Source: Cristatella mucedo
Taxonomy: Eukaryota; Bryozoa; Phylactolaemata; Cristatellidae
Reading direction: 5' to 3'
DNA: 64,000 nucleotides
Assembly: GCA_009760855.2 (NCBI GenBank)
Contig: WPIO01000006.1
Coordinates: forward strand, 2,265,001 to 2,329,000
Position 1 is the stretch's first letter, and every line of letters begins with the position of its first letter. Below, piece by piece: positions 44,991 to 55,359 of the stretch. Made by a program: the position numbers and the translations under genes. The notes beneath the pieces were generated by a model that was not told the DNA's origin, ran no database searches, and saw only the letters and a list, made by a program, of their open reading frames with translations.

Positions 44991-45500
44991 CTTAATAATA
45001 TTCTTACTATCATCGTCGCCGCGCCGCTCGTTTCTCGCCAGCGTTTCTCGTCCGGGCGCCGGATGCCGGAAATCCCGGCAGCCGCCTGCTGGCCCGGCGT
45101 CACGTGACGAAGCGATCACGCTCGGCCGCGGTTCCGAGGCGAAGCCCGAGCGGAGCACCTCGCGATCGTCTACGGTGCGAGAACAGAACGGAGCGAGCGC
45201 ATCGGCCGGCGCGAGCAGTGAGAGCAGCTGCTGCTGGCGGAGTGATACACAGAAAGCGTCTTTTTTTAGCTGCGCATTAACGGCACCGGTTTGCAGTAGC
45301 CGGCAGCTGGATCTATTTTGCGATCCGATCCGATCTCACTTCACTAGTCTGCTAGTTACTGAAAACCGAGAGGCACATTCCGTTTTGCTTAGAGTTAAAT
45401 TGTAGTAGCCGCTTGGGCAAGAATATGGGGAAAGTAAAGGTCTCGCATTTCGGGAGACTCTTTTACGTACCAGTCGCAGCGGGTAATGAAGTATTGTAAA
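44991..45500. other. Small GC-rich block with E-box palindrome
   Basis: GC-rich from about 45,015 to 45,240. It contains the palindrome GTCACGTGAC at 45099-45108 (USF/MITF-type E-box). No gene was recognised beside it. Confidence 0.35.
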
Positions 45501-45630
45501 TGCAATTCATTTGTATAGCGCCCCAGGAGAACTTAATCTCTATTCAGGCGCTTCACATATGCCTCGGGGCTCGAGCCCGCGTCCTCAGCCAGACCTTGGT
45601 CTCTGGGGTGAGAGCGCCTTAACCGCTAAC
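45501..45630 (-). mobile_element. SINE1 copy, head to head with SINE3
   Basis: Tail AAGTTCTCCTGGGGCGCTATACAAATGAATTGCA, spacer 'catatgtgaagcgcctgaat', box B GGGCTCGAGCCC, and 'ccaaggtctggctgagga'. The tRNA 5' end stops at 'ttaaggcgctctcaccc' where the plus-strand SINE3-like head starts. Confidence 0.85.
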
Positions 45631-45755
45631 CCTTGAGGCAAGGTGCTCTCGCTCTTCGCGACCGAGGTCGCGGGTTCAAATCATCTTGGAGTGGGCAATC
45701 AGATGTATTGCCAACTGCAAGAGGTGGGGATATCCGCAAAGGATCTTTTGCTGCC
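45628..45755 (+). mobile_element. SINE3-like tRNA-derived copy
   Basis: The head 'cccttgaggcaaggtgctct' 'cgctcttcgcgaccgaggtc' is followed by a box B near-match GGTTCAAATC (45673-45682) and a short unassigned body. It resembles the SINE3 head at 19036 and points away from the adjoining SINE1. The 3' limit is a guess. Confidence 0.5.
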
Positions 45756-47029
45756 GTAAAAGCGAGGCCGTCAAATCAGGTAATATTTTATCGCATGCTG
45801 CAGTGCTCAAACCCAAAACCCGGGTTGTGAAGTTCGAGCACCTAGGAACCCCGGAGCGAAAGGCATGGGCGGGCAGAAGCACCAACCTATGACTGACAAC
45901 CTATGACTGATGCGCAGCTTTGGCTTTTTGCAAGTTTTTGCGGCCTTTTTGCGGCAGGAAGTACATTCCCGCGACCTACTTTCCCACATGCTAATTTTGC
46001 TGCCTGCACTGAGCACATGTTACCCTAGGTCGATCGAAATTTGAAGCAACTTACATTCTACGGCTCGCTCACGAACGACAGTTTTCAAACTGGCGATTTG
46101 GGACTGAAAAGATGAACTCATCGTGGGCAGGGTAGAACCGACGAGGCATCATCAATTAGCACGCTCAACTTAGCATGGCAGTCAGAGATCACAAGTTAAA
46201 TTTCAGCACCAAAGTTTGTAGTCGCTTCTTGGCAACAAATGACCAGCAACCGAGCGTGCGAATCGCGATCTGGCTTACCGCCAAAACGGAAGGGATTAAA
46301 ATAGTATAAAACATTGGTATCCAGCGTCCGCATAGAGATCGGCCTCCTTCTGGGCATGCTGCTACACGTGCAGGACAGGAAGCCATGTCGATTGAACGAT
46401 GAGAGCATGAAGCATAGTGTCACCACGAAACAGAGCTCGGAGCAAAGTCTAGCGGACCCACGCAAACGTCATTTGACGCGTAAACATTGCCTCACTTCAA
46501 CGGACTACAATGAACTAAAAAGTCGCTGACGCTTAGCCCGCTGTCGACAATATCGAAATATAGCAGCCAGTCAACGTGCGCAGCTGTTCAGGACCAAGAA
46601 TTTTGTAAGAGCACAATGCCGGTTGACCGGCACAAGACCTCGCAGAAGCGTGGCGGATAACGGTTAGAGCTGGGATGTCGAAGCGCGGCTATAGTATCCA
46701 TAGATAAGTCTGCAATGCACGCCGTTATGCATTCTATATGACACCTTTCGTAAGATACACAATTTTTGTGGAGTAGGCATACCAGAGTAGACGCACTGTT
46801 TCAGCCTGACAAAAAATGGATGAAAGTAGAGTTTGGATGTGTTGAGTCGATGCGACTCCTGCATTTGCTTCTTGAGTTGGTTTAGGCTTTTGAGAATTTC
46901 GTAGCGCATCCAAATAATTTCTTTTATCACCAAGATGTCTCTTGCTGCAACTAGCTATATATATAGATCTTGCTGTTCGCTAATCTGCATACTCAATTTA
47001 TACGCCAGCTTCCAAAAGTATTGGCAAAA
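45756..47029. other. AT-rich region, possible exon-like frame, unassigned
   Basis: No repeat recognised. A minus-strand open frame of about 95 codons (46664-46933, open further upstream) contains a varied, helix-like sequence (for example MRYEILKSLNQLKKQMQESH) and ends in a stop. There is no clear acceptor site, so it is only noted. Confidence 0.3.
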
Positions 47030-47475
47030 AGTTACAAACGTGTTGTGCGGCTTCCCAGTCCAAACAGAACAGTAGGCCGCAACACACAGCGCTCTTAACG
47101 GTATTAGTCTCGGGCGACGCACGACGAACACTGGTAATATTTGAACCTTGTAATACGGCTAGCGACTCTTAGGCGCAGCACCGACTCGAGCAGGTATGCC
47201 GACAGTAGCGGAACAAGGCAGCGATAAAGAGCTTGCCTACTTTAACATGACAATTCCATCTCCATAACGTAGACAAGTCTCTGGGACAGCAACAGAAGAT
47301 CATTCGGCAGAGGTACAGAGATTTACAGGATACGCAACTGACTGTATAGTGTACACCGTCGGCTTTTATGCGGCCTCGACCATGGACTATTTCAAAATTA
47401 ATTCCTAGCTGCTTCAATTGAGGAATCACGATTGCTGAATATCAGTCTCAATCTAGCTGATTTAGCACGACGCCG
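47030..47475. repeat. Dispersed repeat R1, copy 2
   Basis: Partner of 38190-38690 in direct orientation, about 8.8 kb away. The clearest anchor is 'tttgaaccttgtaatacggc'. Both copies end near a 'tagctgatttagca' / 'tcatttagctggcg' segment. Confidence 0.6.
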
Positions 47476-47621
47476 CCGTTTTAGAGAGGGTGAAACCGGC
47501 AATTTCTTAATTATAGTAAAATTCAATTTAATTTGCCAATTAATTTTGCACATTAGTGTTGCAATTTGAGAGTATATCTCTCAAGCTTAAGCAAAATTGA
47601 ACGTGCATTGCACGATTAATA

Positions 47622-47874
47622 TCACTGGAAAACTTGAAAGACATGGCTGTTTTGCCCGAAAAAGGCTAAAGCCCGCTCTAAGTCATCGAGGAAGAAAATA
47701 ACATTCTCGGCCTTCGATTGCCATATGCAGGACGCAAGTGTGTGGAAAACCGAACGTGTAAAACCCTCTGTGCGCAGTTGATTTTGAGCCTGCTGTCGTT
47801 CTCCGGCTACCGGTAGCAGAACTCCTGGTTTAAATTCCGGGTGCGCATGATTCAAAGAGTCGAGCCTGTATCTG
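47622..47874 (-). CDS. Candidate 3' terminal exon, product unknown
   Basis: On the minus strand a long pyrimidine tract (tgttttcttttttactg) leads into ATCAG, an excellent 3' splice site, with a second possible AG six bases on. From there one frame is open for about 83 codons to a TGA at 47622-47624. The peptide has a natural composition, with stretches such as LDSLNHAHPEFKPGVLLPVA and IFFLDDLERALAFFGQ, and no low-complexity bias. It overlaps no repeat of the window. I do not recognise the family. There is no initiation context, and no upstream exon was found, so this may be chance or an exon of a gene extending beyond 48 kb. What is seen: acceptor and open frame; what is inferred: that it is an exon. 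Confidence 0.3.
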
Positions 47875-48060
47875 ATACAGTAAAAAAGAAAACACCGACT
47901 TAGAATCAATCTGTCAATGAGCAAGCTAGTTAACTTCTAAATATGCGTTCGTAGTTTTTCATTCTTACAACAATAGTAAGCACGAGAATAATAATAATTA
48001 AACTTTTGTCTAGCACATTGGCTTTCAGCTTTCCAAGTGCCGAGACCCTTTAATAAAATA

Positions 48061-48220
48061 AAAAAAATCCTAGCTGATTAAACAGCCTCTTTTTATAGCG
48101 ACAGAAGAGCCTTTACGGCTATCACCACCGCTTGCAGTGGCGATGCAGAATCGCCCAACGCAGAAATCGAACCCACGACCTCGGGACCGAGGTCGAGAAA
48201 GCAACCGCCTTACCTAGTGT
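48061..48220 (-). mobile_element. SINE2 copy, well preserved
   Basis: Minus strand: 'cactaggtaaggcggttgct' (box A area), 'ctcgacctcggtcccgaggt', box B GGTTCGATTTC (one change), body with 'gcaagcggtggtgatagccg', tail 'ctataaaaagaggctgttta' ATCAGCTAGG then an A/T run (plus strand aaaataaaaaaaatcc). It abuts an A-rich flank at 48045-48067. Confidence 0.85.
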
Positions 48221-48808
48221 GATACAGTTCGTCACTGTGTGGCGACCTCCAACCGTAAAATTATCGTGTGCAAAATATGGAAATGCTTGTTTTCCGATGG
48301 TCTTAGGCGACCCCTCTGAAAGGATAGGATCGTTCGACCCTCAAAAGGGTCGCGCCCACAGGTTGAGAACCGCTAGTCTAGCACCCTAATTGAACTTAAT
48401 TTCTTTCTTGGAACTTTAAATGCTACTGTAAAGGACGCGTGCCAACTTTTTAGTGATAACATCCCCAGATTCAGGGTGCGTAAGCACAGAAAGGACAACT
48501 CGCAAGGACTCAACAAATGTTGTGAAGAACAAATGCATATTTTACTTCTTTTAAATGTCTTTAAGTCAAGGGCTGTGAAGTCAGCGGGCGTTAGTTCTAG
48601 GCTTTTGGAGAATAGGAACTACATCTCAGGTCTCCAAGGATTTGAGCTTAGAGGCAGGGGTAAATGACTTGAGTCACGAGAGCCGCTGGTGCAATGCCTA
48701 CCCTGATTGAAAAGTAGTTCAGATAAGCAGGCCGGAGAAAGATCACGACGGAACCTAAGCGTGTAACCTAACCTAACCTAACGTGTAACGTAACCTAAGA
48801 GTGACATT
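48221..48808. other. Spacer with short TTAGG-like run
   Basis: No gene recognised. Four CCTAA units (about 48764-48782) plus a nearby single unit make a very short telomere-like array, too short to interpret. Confidence 0.35.
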
Positions 48809-49040
48809 ACCTGGAAGCCGATACGCTGCTTGATGGGGAGCCAGTACCGGTCGAAGAGAAGTGGCAATTTCAAAATGTGGAAATTGCAAAATTTAGAACA
48901 GAAAAGCCTGAGCTGCTGAGCTTTGCACCAACTGCAAGTGCCTCGTTGAACAGGCCTGTGGATGTGTGAGTGGTGAGTTACAGAAGTCGAGACGGGACAT
49001 ACGCATCCATGGATCAACTTGGACGCTGTTTTTGCTATCA
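48809..49040 (-). mobile_element. LINE-A internal fragment
   Basis: The minus-strand frame at 48778-49017 reads CSWCKAQQLRLFC and RYWLPIKQRIGFQVMSL, matching the CSWCKTLQLG shadow and DLHWLPVKQRIDFKVLSL of the LINE-A copies. Only the middle of the C-terminal domain is present. It is a separate copy from the one at 49522, because the order along the strand is wrong for a single insertion. Confidence 0.8.
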
Positions 49041-49232
49041 GGCGTCAGGCTTCAAAGTTAGAAATGAAAAAAACCTCCTGAATTGCTTCGCTCGCGAAAC
49101 CGCCAAGCCGTTTCGACTCGCGAGAAGCAGATGCGAGCTATGAGCTGCAAGAAAACGACAACGCGACGAGTCGACGGTGAGCGAGTGCTGCGGGAGTGGT
49201 GAATCTCCGTCGAATAGTTGGTCCATTGCTGC

Positions 49233-49370
49233 TATGTATGTATGTATGTATGTATGTATGTATGTATGTATCTCCGTCAGTGACTCCACAAAGTCATAAA
49301 GACCATGTGGGTGTTACGCAGGAGAGTTTTGTATAGCGCAGCCTAAGCGGCTTTCGGTACGCATTCGGTA
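49233..49370 (-). mobile_element. LINE-B 3' end with (ATAC)n tail
   Basis: On the plus strand (TATG)n at 49233-49272 runs directly into 'atctccgtcagtgactcc', 'acaaagtcataaagacc', 'gtgggtgttacgcaggagag', 'ttttgtatagcgcagcc' and 'taagcggctttcggtacg'. This is the antisense of the LINE-B 3' UTR, so the TATG microsatellite is its terminal repeat tail. The fragment is only the last ~100 bases plus tail. Confidence 0.85.
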
Positions 49371-49521
49371 GCCGCTATCGACCATCAGCGAATTGTCAGT
49401 CTGACGTCATATATGTGAAGATAAAGAAAAAGAAGAAGCGGAATCTGCTCTAGTTCTTAGCGGGCGGGCAGGATCGCAGACTTGCCGGGGAACATTACCT
49501 TTGCTGCCACCCAGCTATTGT

Positions 49522-49875
49522 TCTAATAATAATAGTAATAGCAATGCACTCGATAAAGCGCCCTCAGAGAACTCAATCCCTTTCTAGGCGCTTTAAATTT
49601 GCTGCAAAGGGAAACGCGATCGAATGGTGAGTAATATCATGCTTAATAAACAACATGAACAATATGGTTATGGGTGACATGCACAGGGTCAGCATGCAAG
49701 TGTGGTTAGTGGCAGCTTGCAACAATGTCAGCACGCATAAGCACATAAAGCACGAATCACAGTGACCCACTAAATGCTGTCACAAATAGGTGCGTTTCAA
49801 ATTTCTTTTTAAATGTGGTCAAGTCATGGGGATGTCGTGACGGAAGTCGGGAGTGAGTTCCAGGCTTTGGGACCA
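49522..49875 (-). mobile_element. LINE-A 3' fragment
   Basis: The minus strand ends in the LINE-A hairpin (plus strand 'gataaagcgccctcagagaa' ... 'tctaggcgcttta') and a short ATT tail (plus-strand taataataatag). The upstream coding part reads DLTTFKKKFETHLFVTAFSG before the stop, matching DLTTFKRNLKTYLFRTAFSG of the young copies. 5'-truncated. Confidence 0.88.
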
Positions 49876-50054
49876 CACAAAACAAAGGCATGGTTCTGTA
49901 TGCATAGAACCTGTAGAATGCTGGTTCTGCATGCATAAGTTCTGCATGCAAGGTTTTGTATGGAAAGAAACTGTATAATGCATGCAGGGTTGCATAATAG
50001 AGGGCATAATACAGCCCTCAGATGAACTATGCATGTGTAATATAAAAATTTCAG

Positions 50055-50477
50055 ATAGCTTACACTCAATCCAGTCGCACGCGGGCTGATTGGCTGAACC
50101 GATGGCCCGTGCCGGCTCGCCACGTTTCTCCTCGAAGTGTCGATCTTCTGCGGAGGTTCGTCGTATTGTGCTCGCTGGTACGCTGCCTGAATCGTGGGCC
50201 TGAAGAAGGACCAGGCGATGAGTACGAGCCAGATGAGGAGAACATACTCGCGTTCGAACGCATCGAGGTCGGCGCGAAGCTGCCAGCCGACGACGGCGAC
50301 CGGTTCCGGCAGGAGCCGGACCTACCGGTGCTCCAGTGCTTTCAGGACGCGTACTTTGAAGAAGCGAACGACATGTATCAAAAGAAAGAGCCGCACCGAA
50401 GCACGAAAGTTGATCTTTCAAGGATTTTTATGATTGTATTGAACAACGTGTACATTTATATACTGTATCATACATGA
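50055..50477 (+). CDS. Candidate host exon, product unknown
   Basis: A TTTCAG acceptor (50049-50054) after an AT-rich stretch is followed by one frame open to a TGA at 50475-50477. The frame shows GC-rich third and AT-rich second codon positions over about 50190-50410, while the flanking DNA is AT-rich; this is the pattern of real coding sequence. The peptide is acidic in its middle (DEYEPDEENILAFERIEVGA, then LPADDGDRFRQEPDLP and VLQCFQDAYFEEANDMYQKK). Its last 20 codons look non-coding, so the exon probably ends at a donor before about 50,430; none of the GT sites there is strong. The opposite strand is open too (49819-50421), which weakens the case. I do not recognise the family with any confidence. 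Confidence 0.35.
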   Translation: MAYTQSSRTRADWLNRWPVPARHVSPRSVDLLRRFVVLCSLVRCLNRGPEEGPGDEYEPDEENILAFERIEVGAKLPADDGDRFRQEPDLPVLQCFQDAYFEEANDMYQKKEPHRSTKVDLSRIFMIVLNNVYIYILYHT

Positions 50478-50769
50478 CCGGATCAGAAAAATCGTATTGG
50501 GCAGAACAGTTGACCCCGCACGTAGCGGCTGCTCTCGACAGAGACCGTGTCTTGAATGGAAAAACTGCCCATCTAATATCTGCCTATTATGAAAGGAAAT
50601 GAGCTTTCGTGCTTCATCAAGAGCACGAAAGCGTGTAAGCGCAGCCAGCGTACGCATGCTATAAATGAATAAATAAATAGCTCGAAATCCGAAAAGCGAG
50701 ACCTAAGGGCAACCTTCCACGAAGCCGAAGATGCCGTAAGACCCGCAGGATCTACTTGAAGCGATGCTC

Positions 50770-50832
50770 TTCCGGTGGCTAGCAATGACCTTCCGGTGGC
50801 TTGCAATGACCTTCCGGTGGCTTGCAATGATG
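50770..50832. repeat. Three tandem 21-bp units
   Basis: Three copies of ttccggtggcttgcaatgacc with one substitution, immediately upstream of the L2 fragment. Confidence 0.9.
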
Positions 50833-50849
50833 ACCTTCCCGATAATCCT

Positions 50850-52065
50850 AACCAGGGTGGGGGCCCATCTGCTACCTCGTCTAGATCCCTGTGCAGCGTT
50901 CAACACACTTGAAGGCACGATCCATCTGGAGCGCCTCTCCGCACGTCCAGGTATCGCAGGCACAGTGCTAAATTTGACTAGGTTCTTCCTCGGTCAGAGA
51001 TCTCACGAGTTAAGATGCAAACGGCTGTCGGTTATCCGGAAATCTCTTAATATGTTAACGGTTGTCGGTCACCCAGGAGCACTCCCACAAAGTATGGGAT
51101 ACCGGAGGGGACGTTCTTGGGCCGCATTATTTTCACTACCTACAGTATTTCTCTGGCCAATTTAATCTAGCCACAATATTGGCTACCATTTCTAAGCCAA
51201 AGACAGTCATCTCTACCTATCTTTTGACTCTTCTCTGCCTTACTCTGCCGCCGGCTCACGTGATTCGCTAGCAGTCTTCATCTCTGAAGCTCGCACTAGG
51301 AGGACTGCTATCTTTCTGAAGCTTAATAAGGGGTAATGACGGTAATGACTACCTTATAATTTTGGGAAAACCTCATGTCACCCTCTATCTGGATGTTCTC
51401 GCCCTCAAAATTGGTTCATCTAGCATCATCCCTACAGGGATGCCTGCCCGAAATGTGGACATGCCGCTCCACGCCAGTTTTAATTGGGTGAGTGTTTCAC
51501 CTTTACCGACTATTCGGTGCCTACTTCTAGCTAAGGGATATTTCCAAAGTTTGGGACTTCTTACACACCAGAGTACGAGAGCCAAACTAGCTCAGGCGTT
51601 TGTGGCATCACAGCTAGATAACTCAATTCTCCTTTATGCAGTGTGACTGCAAGTCTGCAAGTAATGCAAAACTAAGCATCCGGTCTGTCATAAACGGCGT
51701 GGCAGGATTATCATACCACCCCTTACTGAGCTTCAGTGGCTTTTTTTAAAGCATCGAATCGACCTCTCAAGATGCGTTCGCGATGCTCTCAGTCTGGCAT
51801 ACATGTCGCAACACTCGCTTGCAACAGCCTCCGCTGTCCTTGACCTCGTCGCTCCTCCAGTTACGTGCTCTCGCTCCGTCCGCTCAATTGGCTTCTAGTC
51901 TCGCCATCCCTCGCACTTAATTAAAATGTTTCGGTCGCCGCCCTTAGGGTCGTTCGTAGCGGAAGTCTGGAGCCTGTTTCTGGCTACTGTCATCATCTGC
52001 ACTGACGTGGCCTAATTTAAGTCTCAACTAAAGGCGAACGTGTTCCTATGAGCCCAGTGAAGTTG
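50850..52065 (+). mobile_element. Old L2-type LINE fragment
   Basis: The frame 50764-51165 reads LLPRLDPCAAFNTLEGTIHL then ERLSARPGIAGTVLNLTRFF, a worn version of [13 protein letters not shown]...ERLSSRxGITGTALQWFRS, so reverse transcriptase motif A and following helix. Next, 'tatgggataccggaggggacg' corresponds to YGVPQGS, and later pieces match DLHWL..KxRIDLS and DAFKSQLKANVFL-like ends up to about 52,060. All frames are broken. Confidence 0.72.
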
Positions 52066-52893
52066 TTTGTTTTTCCCAGTGTGCTTTGCATGCTCGCGTG
52101 TGAATGATTCAACACATACTATTAGCCAGGAGTCTAAATAACCAGTGGTCCGAGTGTCTTCCCTTACATGCTTTTGCATGATTCTCAAAGCACGATGCCT
52201 CGATTGTCAGCAACTCTCGTTGATCGCTTCTCTGGCAGCGAGCTGTTAGGAGCCCGGATAGAATGTCGATTCTCTATTAACTTACCACAGTCATTGTTGT
52301 TATTGATTCCACCTAGCAAAAAACTAACGAGGCACACTTTGGCTAAACAAAATGCCGCGTGTATCTGACACAGCAAGTCCTGACACTTGTTATAGAAGAT
52401 GAGCTGGCGTTCTGATAGCTAACGAGATGAGCAAGAAACCGTCACATCCGGCCTACCGACGCCACTTGGCCGCCGTAATTTCGCCACTTGGCCGCCTTAA
52501 TTTTGCGGTGATTCTTACAGAGCACTGTACAAGTCACCAAGCATAGAATGCTGGCCATATGCAGAGCTTCTGGAGGTCAGTAGGCCAAACAAGCTTGTAG
52601 CCATTATTCTGAGATAACGCGCTTTATATTAGGGGAAATTAAATGATGATGCTGTGGCTTTTGTCTGACAGACAAATAGCACGGTTCAGCGAAAGAGACG
52701 ACTAAGGTGAGCTTTTGCAGTGGAAAACCATAATCCTCGGAGGGTTTTTCTACCGACAGAGGCGTGTGGTTAAGCCGTGCAGGAGCATCTAATTTCGCCA
52801 GATTGATGGATGTGCATAGATCTCTTCGCTTAGAAGTTTCCGTTCTGCTCCGTTGCCGCTTAGGTTGTGTTGACTAACGACGCCAGCAGTTGG
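52066..52893. other. Spacer, nothing recognised
   Basis: Average composition. A short tandem 'cacttggccgcc' repeat (about 52465-52496) is the only regularity. No coding signal. Confidence 0.35.
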
Positions 52894-53034
52894 AAGTGCG
52901 CGAGTCTAACTTTTTAATTTAGCTTCTATAACAGATGGGTATATATATATATATATATATATATATACCCATCTGTTGTGGGTATATATATATATATACA
53001 TATACATACATATATATATACATATATATATATG

Positions 53035-53087
<53 letters not shown>

Positions 53088-53134
53088 ACCCATCTGTTAT
53101 AGAGGCTAAATTAAAAAGTTAGACTCGCGCACTT
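52894..53134. mobile_element. Palindromic foldback/MITE-like element with (TA)n core
   Basis: Outer arms of about 48 bases (52894-52941 and 53087-53134) are inverted copies with a single mismatch, starting AAGTGCGCGAGTCTAAC and ending CAGATGGGTAT. Between them lie TA-rich repeats and an internal partial copy of the inner arm ('acccatctgttgtgggtat', 52965-52985). There is no coding capacity. The structure fits a foldback or MITE-type DNA element, or a hairpin-forming satellite. No clear target duplication was seen; the right flank is again (TA)n. Confidence 0.75.
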
Positions 53135-55359
53135 ATTATATATATATATATATATTGACTTTTTATTGACATATTTGCTTTCACATGTGCAACAGCGTAC
53201 TTAACATATTGGCTTTTCACCGGATGCCTGGGTCGCAGCTCTCAGAAATGAATCACGTTAGCTTTGAGTGCTACAAAACTGCGGAGGCGGACAGTTCGAT
53301 CACGTGGCTGCTGCGGCTGATTCGTTCCCCAGCTTGCCTAGTACCTCTTAGAGCCATTTAGGCTGAACTTCCATGGTTTGACGAAAGCTAATCTATTGAA
53401 GAGAGGCTGTCATTGAATGAAAATCCGACAGCTTTACAGAGGCTCGAAGAACGCCGAAAATGTCTCTACCACAGCGGGAAATAAAGTCTGCCCAATTGTC
53501 AATACATAATCGAGGTCAGAGTATTTATAAGATCAATGCCATCGATGCCCATTAGCTTTCAAAGTAATAAGAGAAGTCTTTACTTCATCCATGAGGTAAA
53601 GGACAAAAGGAACGTTGAGTTAACCTCTTCTTGATTTTTTAAAGAACATTCTCTTACGATAGTTCTTCACTATTGCTCCTTATCAGGTTTTTGTGTCCTA
53701 TAATCTACATAAAAAGTGATTCTTTGATTCCATCTACGTTCATTTAGCAAGTTATTCACAGATAGTTTAGCTTTACACCAACTTCCGTACTCTTAGGAGA
53801 GAAGGTAAGAAGGTGAGAGGTTAACCTTAGCATATTGATTTCAAACTCGAGCCAGATGACTATAAGCCGTAACAAATTGGGTGTACCGGAGAGTGTAACT
53901 GAGCTTACGGTGGTGTAACAAGCACAGGGTCTTTTCATGACACAAGTGTAGAACCTACTGGCAGTAAAATGAGTTAGGTTAATAAAATCTTTAGCCATCA
54001 GAGCTGAAATCTCTTCACTCTGAGGAGCACTAGGTACGCACTAAGGATCTATGGAGTAAACTAAAGGTCTATGGTAAATAACTTACCAGAGTAGCTAACC
54101 TTATCCTCAGAAAGGATAAGGTGTGCCACTTCCACTGTGGAGAGGATTTACTGAAGAGGAGAAAGAGCATTCATACCCCTATGAGAACAAAGTTCCTAGG
54201 ATTATTAAAGTGATCAATAAGAATATAGTCGCATAAATCTTGATGATAGAGCACTTAGGCCAAGAGCCATTCGAGAACCAAAGTTTCATTAGGCTGAGAT
54301 GCTAATGGGGGCTGAAAGATCTACTAAAGCACCATTGACTAGATTTAGATCAGACATTCCTAATCGAGTGAGTTCTTGCTGAAGTCAACTCTACGACAAT
54401 AAGAGTCCTCCTTATCTTATAGAGCACAATGTGCTCAATAAGAGAAACTGTCTTCCTGATTTCCAGATCTGTTCTCTTGTAGTTTTACTACTAAGGATCT
54501 CCTTAAGAAACCTTTAAAGCTTCTATGTATCTATTATGGTGGATGTAGGCCCCAGCCTACGGACTGCTAGGCATAATTGATTAGCTGCTTGAACTACCGC
54601 CTACTCACTGGAGCCGTAAGAGACAGTGCGATGAGGGGTGTTGACATCAGCGGCAACAATATCTGCTCAATAGTTGCGGGTAAACACACGCATCAGCCCA
54701 CAGTAAAAAAAAAAAAGATAGTTCTCTATCCGACTCTTTCTATGAACGTTACGGTACGTACGGATCAGTAATGTAGCTCTCTATATATTAGTTTCATATA
54801 ACTGTGAACAACAATTAGAGATCTATTTACTACCTTCATAACAATGTAAAGACTCCCTAATTTTTGTTAGTCAATCTAAGTAAATCAATCTATTCATATA
54901 TCTATCTAATTATTTATCAAACTTTCTATCTATCTATATATATCTCCAGACTTTTGCTCCAATCGCGTGAACTGGTATCGTGCACTGCACTGCAGCTGTT
55001 AACTGCACAAGCTATCAATAAGCACTTGATATTTATCCATCTTTCTAGCATACATAAAGTACCTTGAACGAGACTCCTCCAGGCGCAGGTGCACACAATG
55101 CCGAACGCCAGTTTCACTGTATCATTCACTCGCCCTGTACAGCCCTAGTGGAACGATGTACAATGGTGGCGTCAAAAATAATAAGTAACATTAGTTTCGC
55201 TTATTGCTTGCTAAGTATTCACTCCAGATAAATTAAAATAATCCAACATGTTGTGACAGTGTCTACAACAGTCGAGCCTAATAAAAAAAGTTGCTGCATG
55301 CAATGTGGCTACTTTAGTAAGATCTAGTTAAAAGAGCTCGTCTAGTTAAAAGAGCTCGT
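53135..55359. other. AT-rich region, no recognised gene
   Basis: Two kilobases of AT-rich DNA with rather uniform texture from 53,500 to 54,550. It contains a small perfect hairpin (ccttatcc..ggataagg, about 54102-54121), a poly-A run (54705-54716) and TATC-type simple repeat (54890-54950). The minus-strand 80-codon frame 53756-53998 has an ATG but no recognisable family. The texture could be an unrecognised old transposon. Confidence 0.35.

Noticed and set aside
48764-48782. Interstitial TTAGG-type telomere repeat
   Set aside because: Only about four units; chance or a local slippage product.
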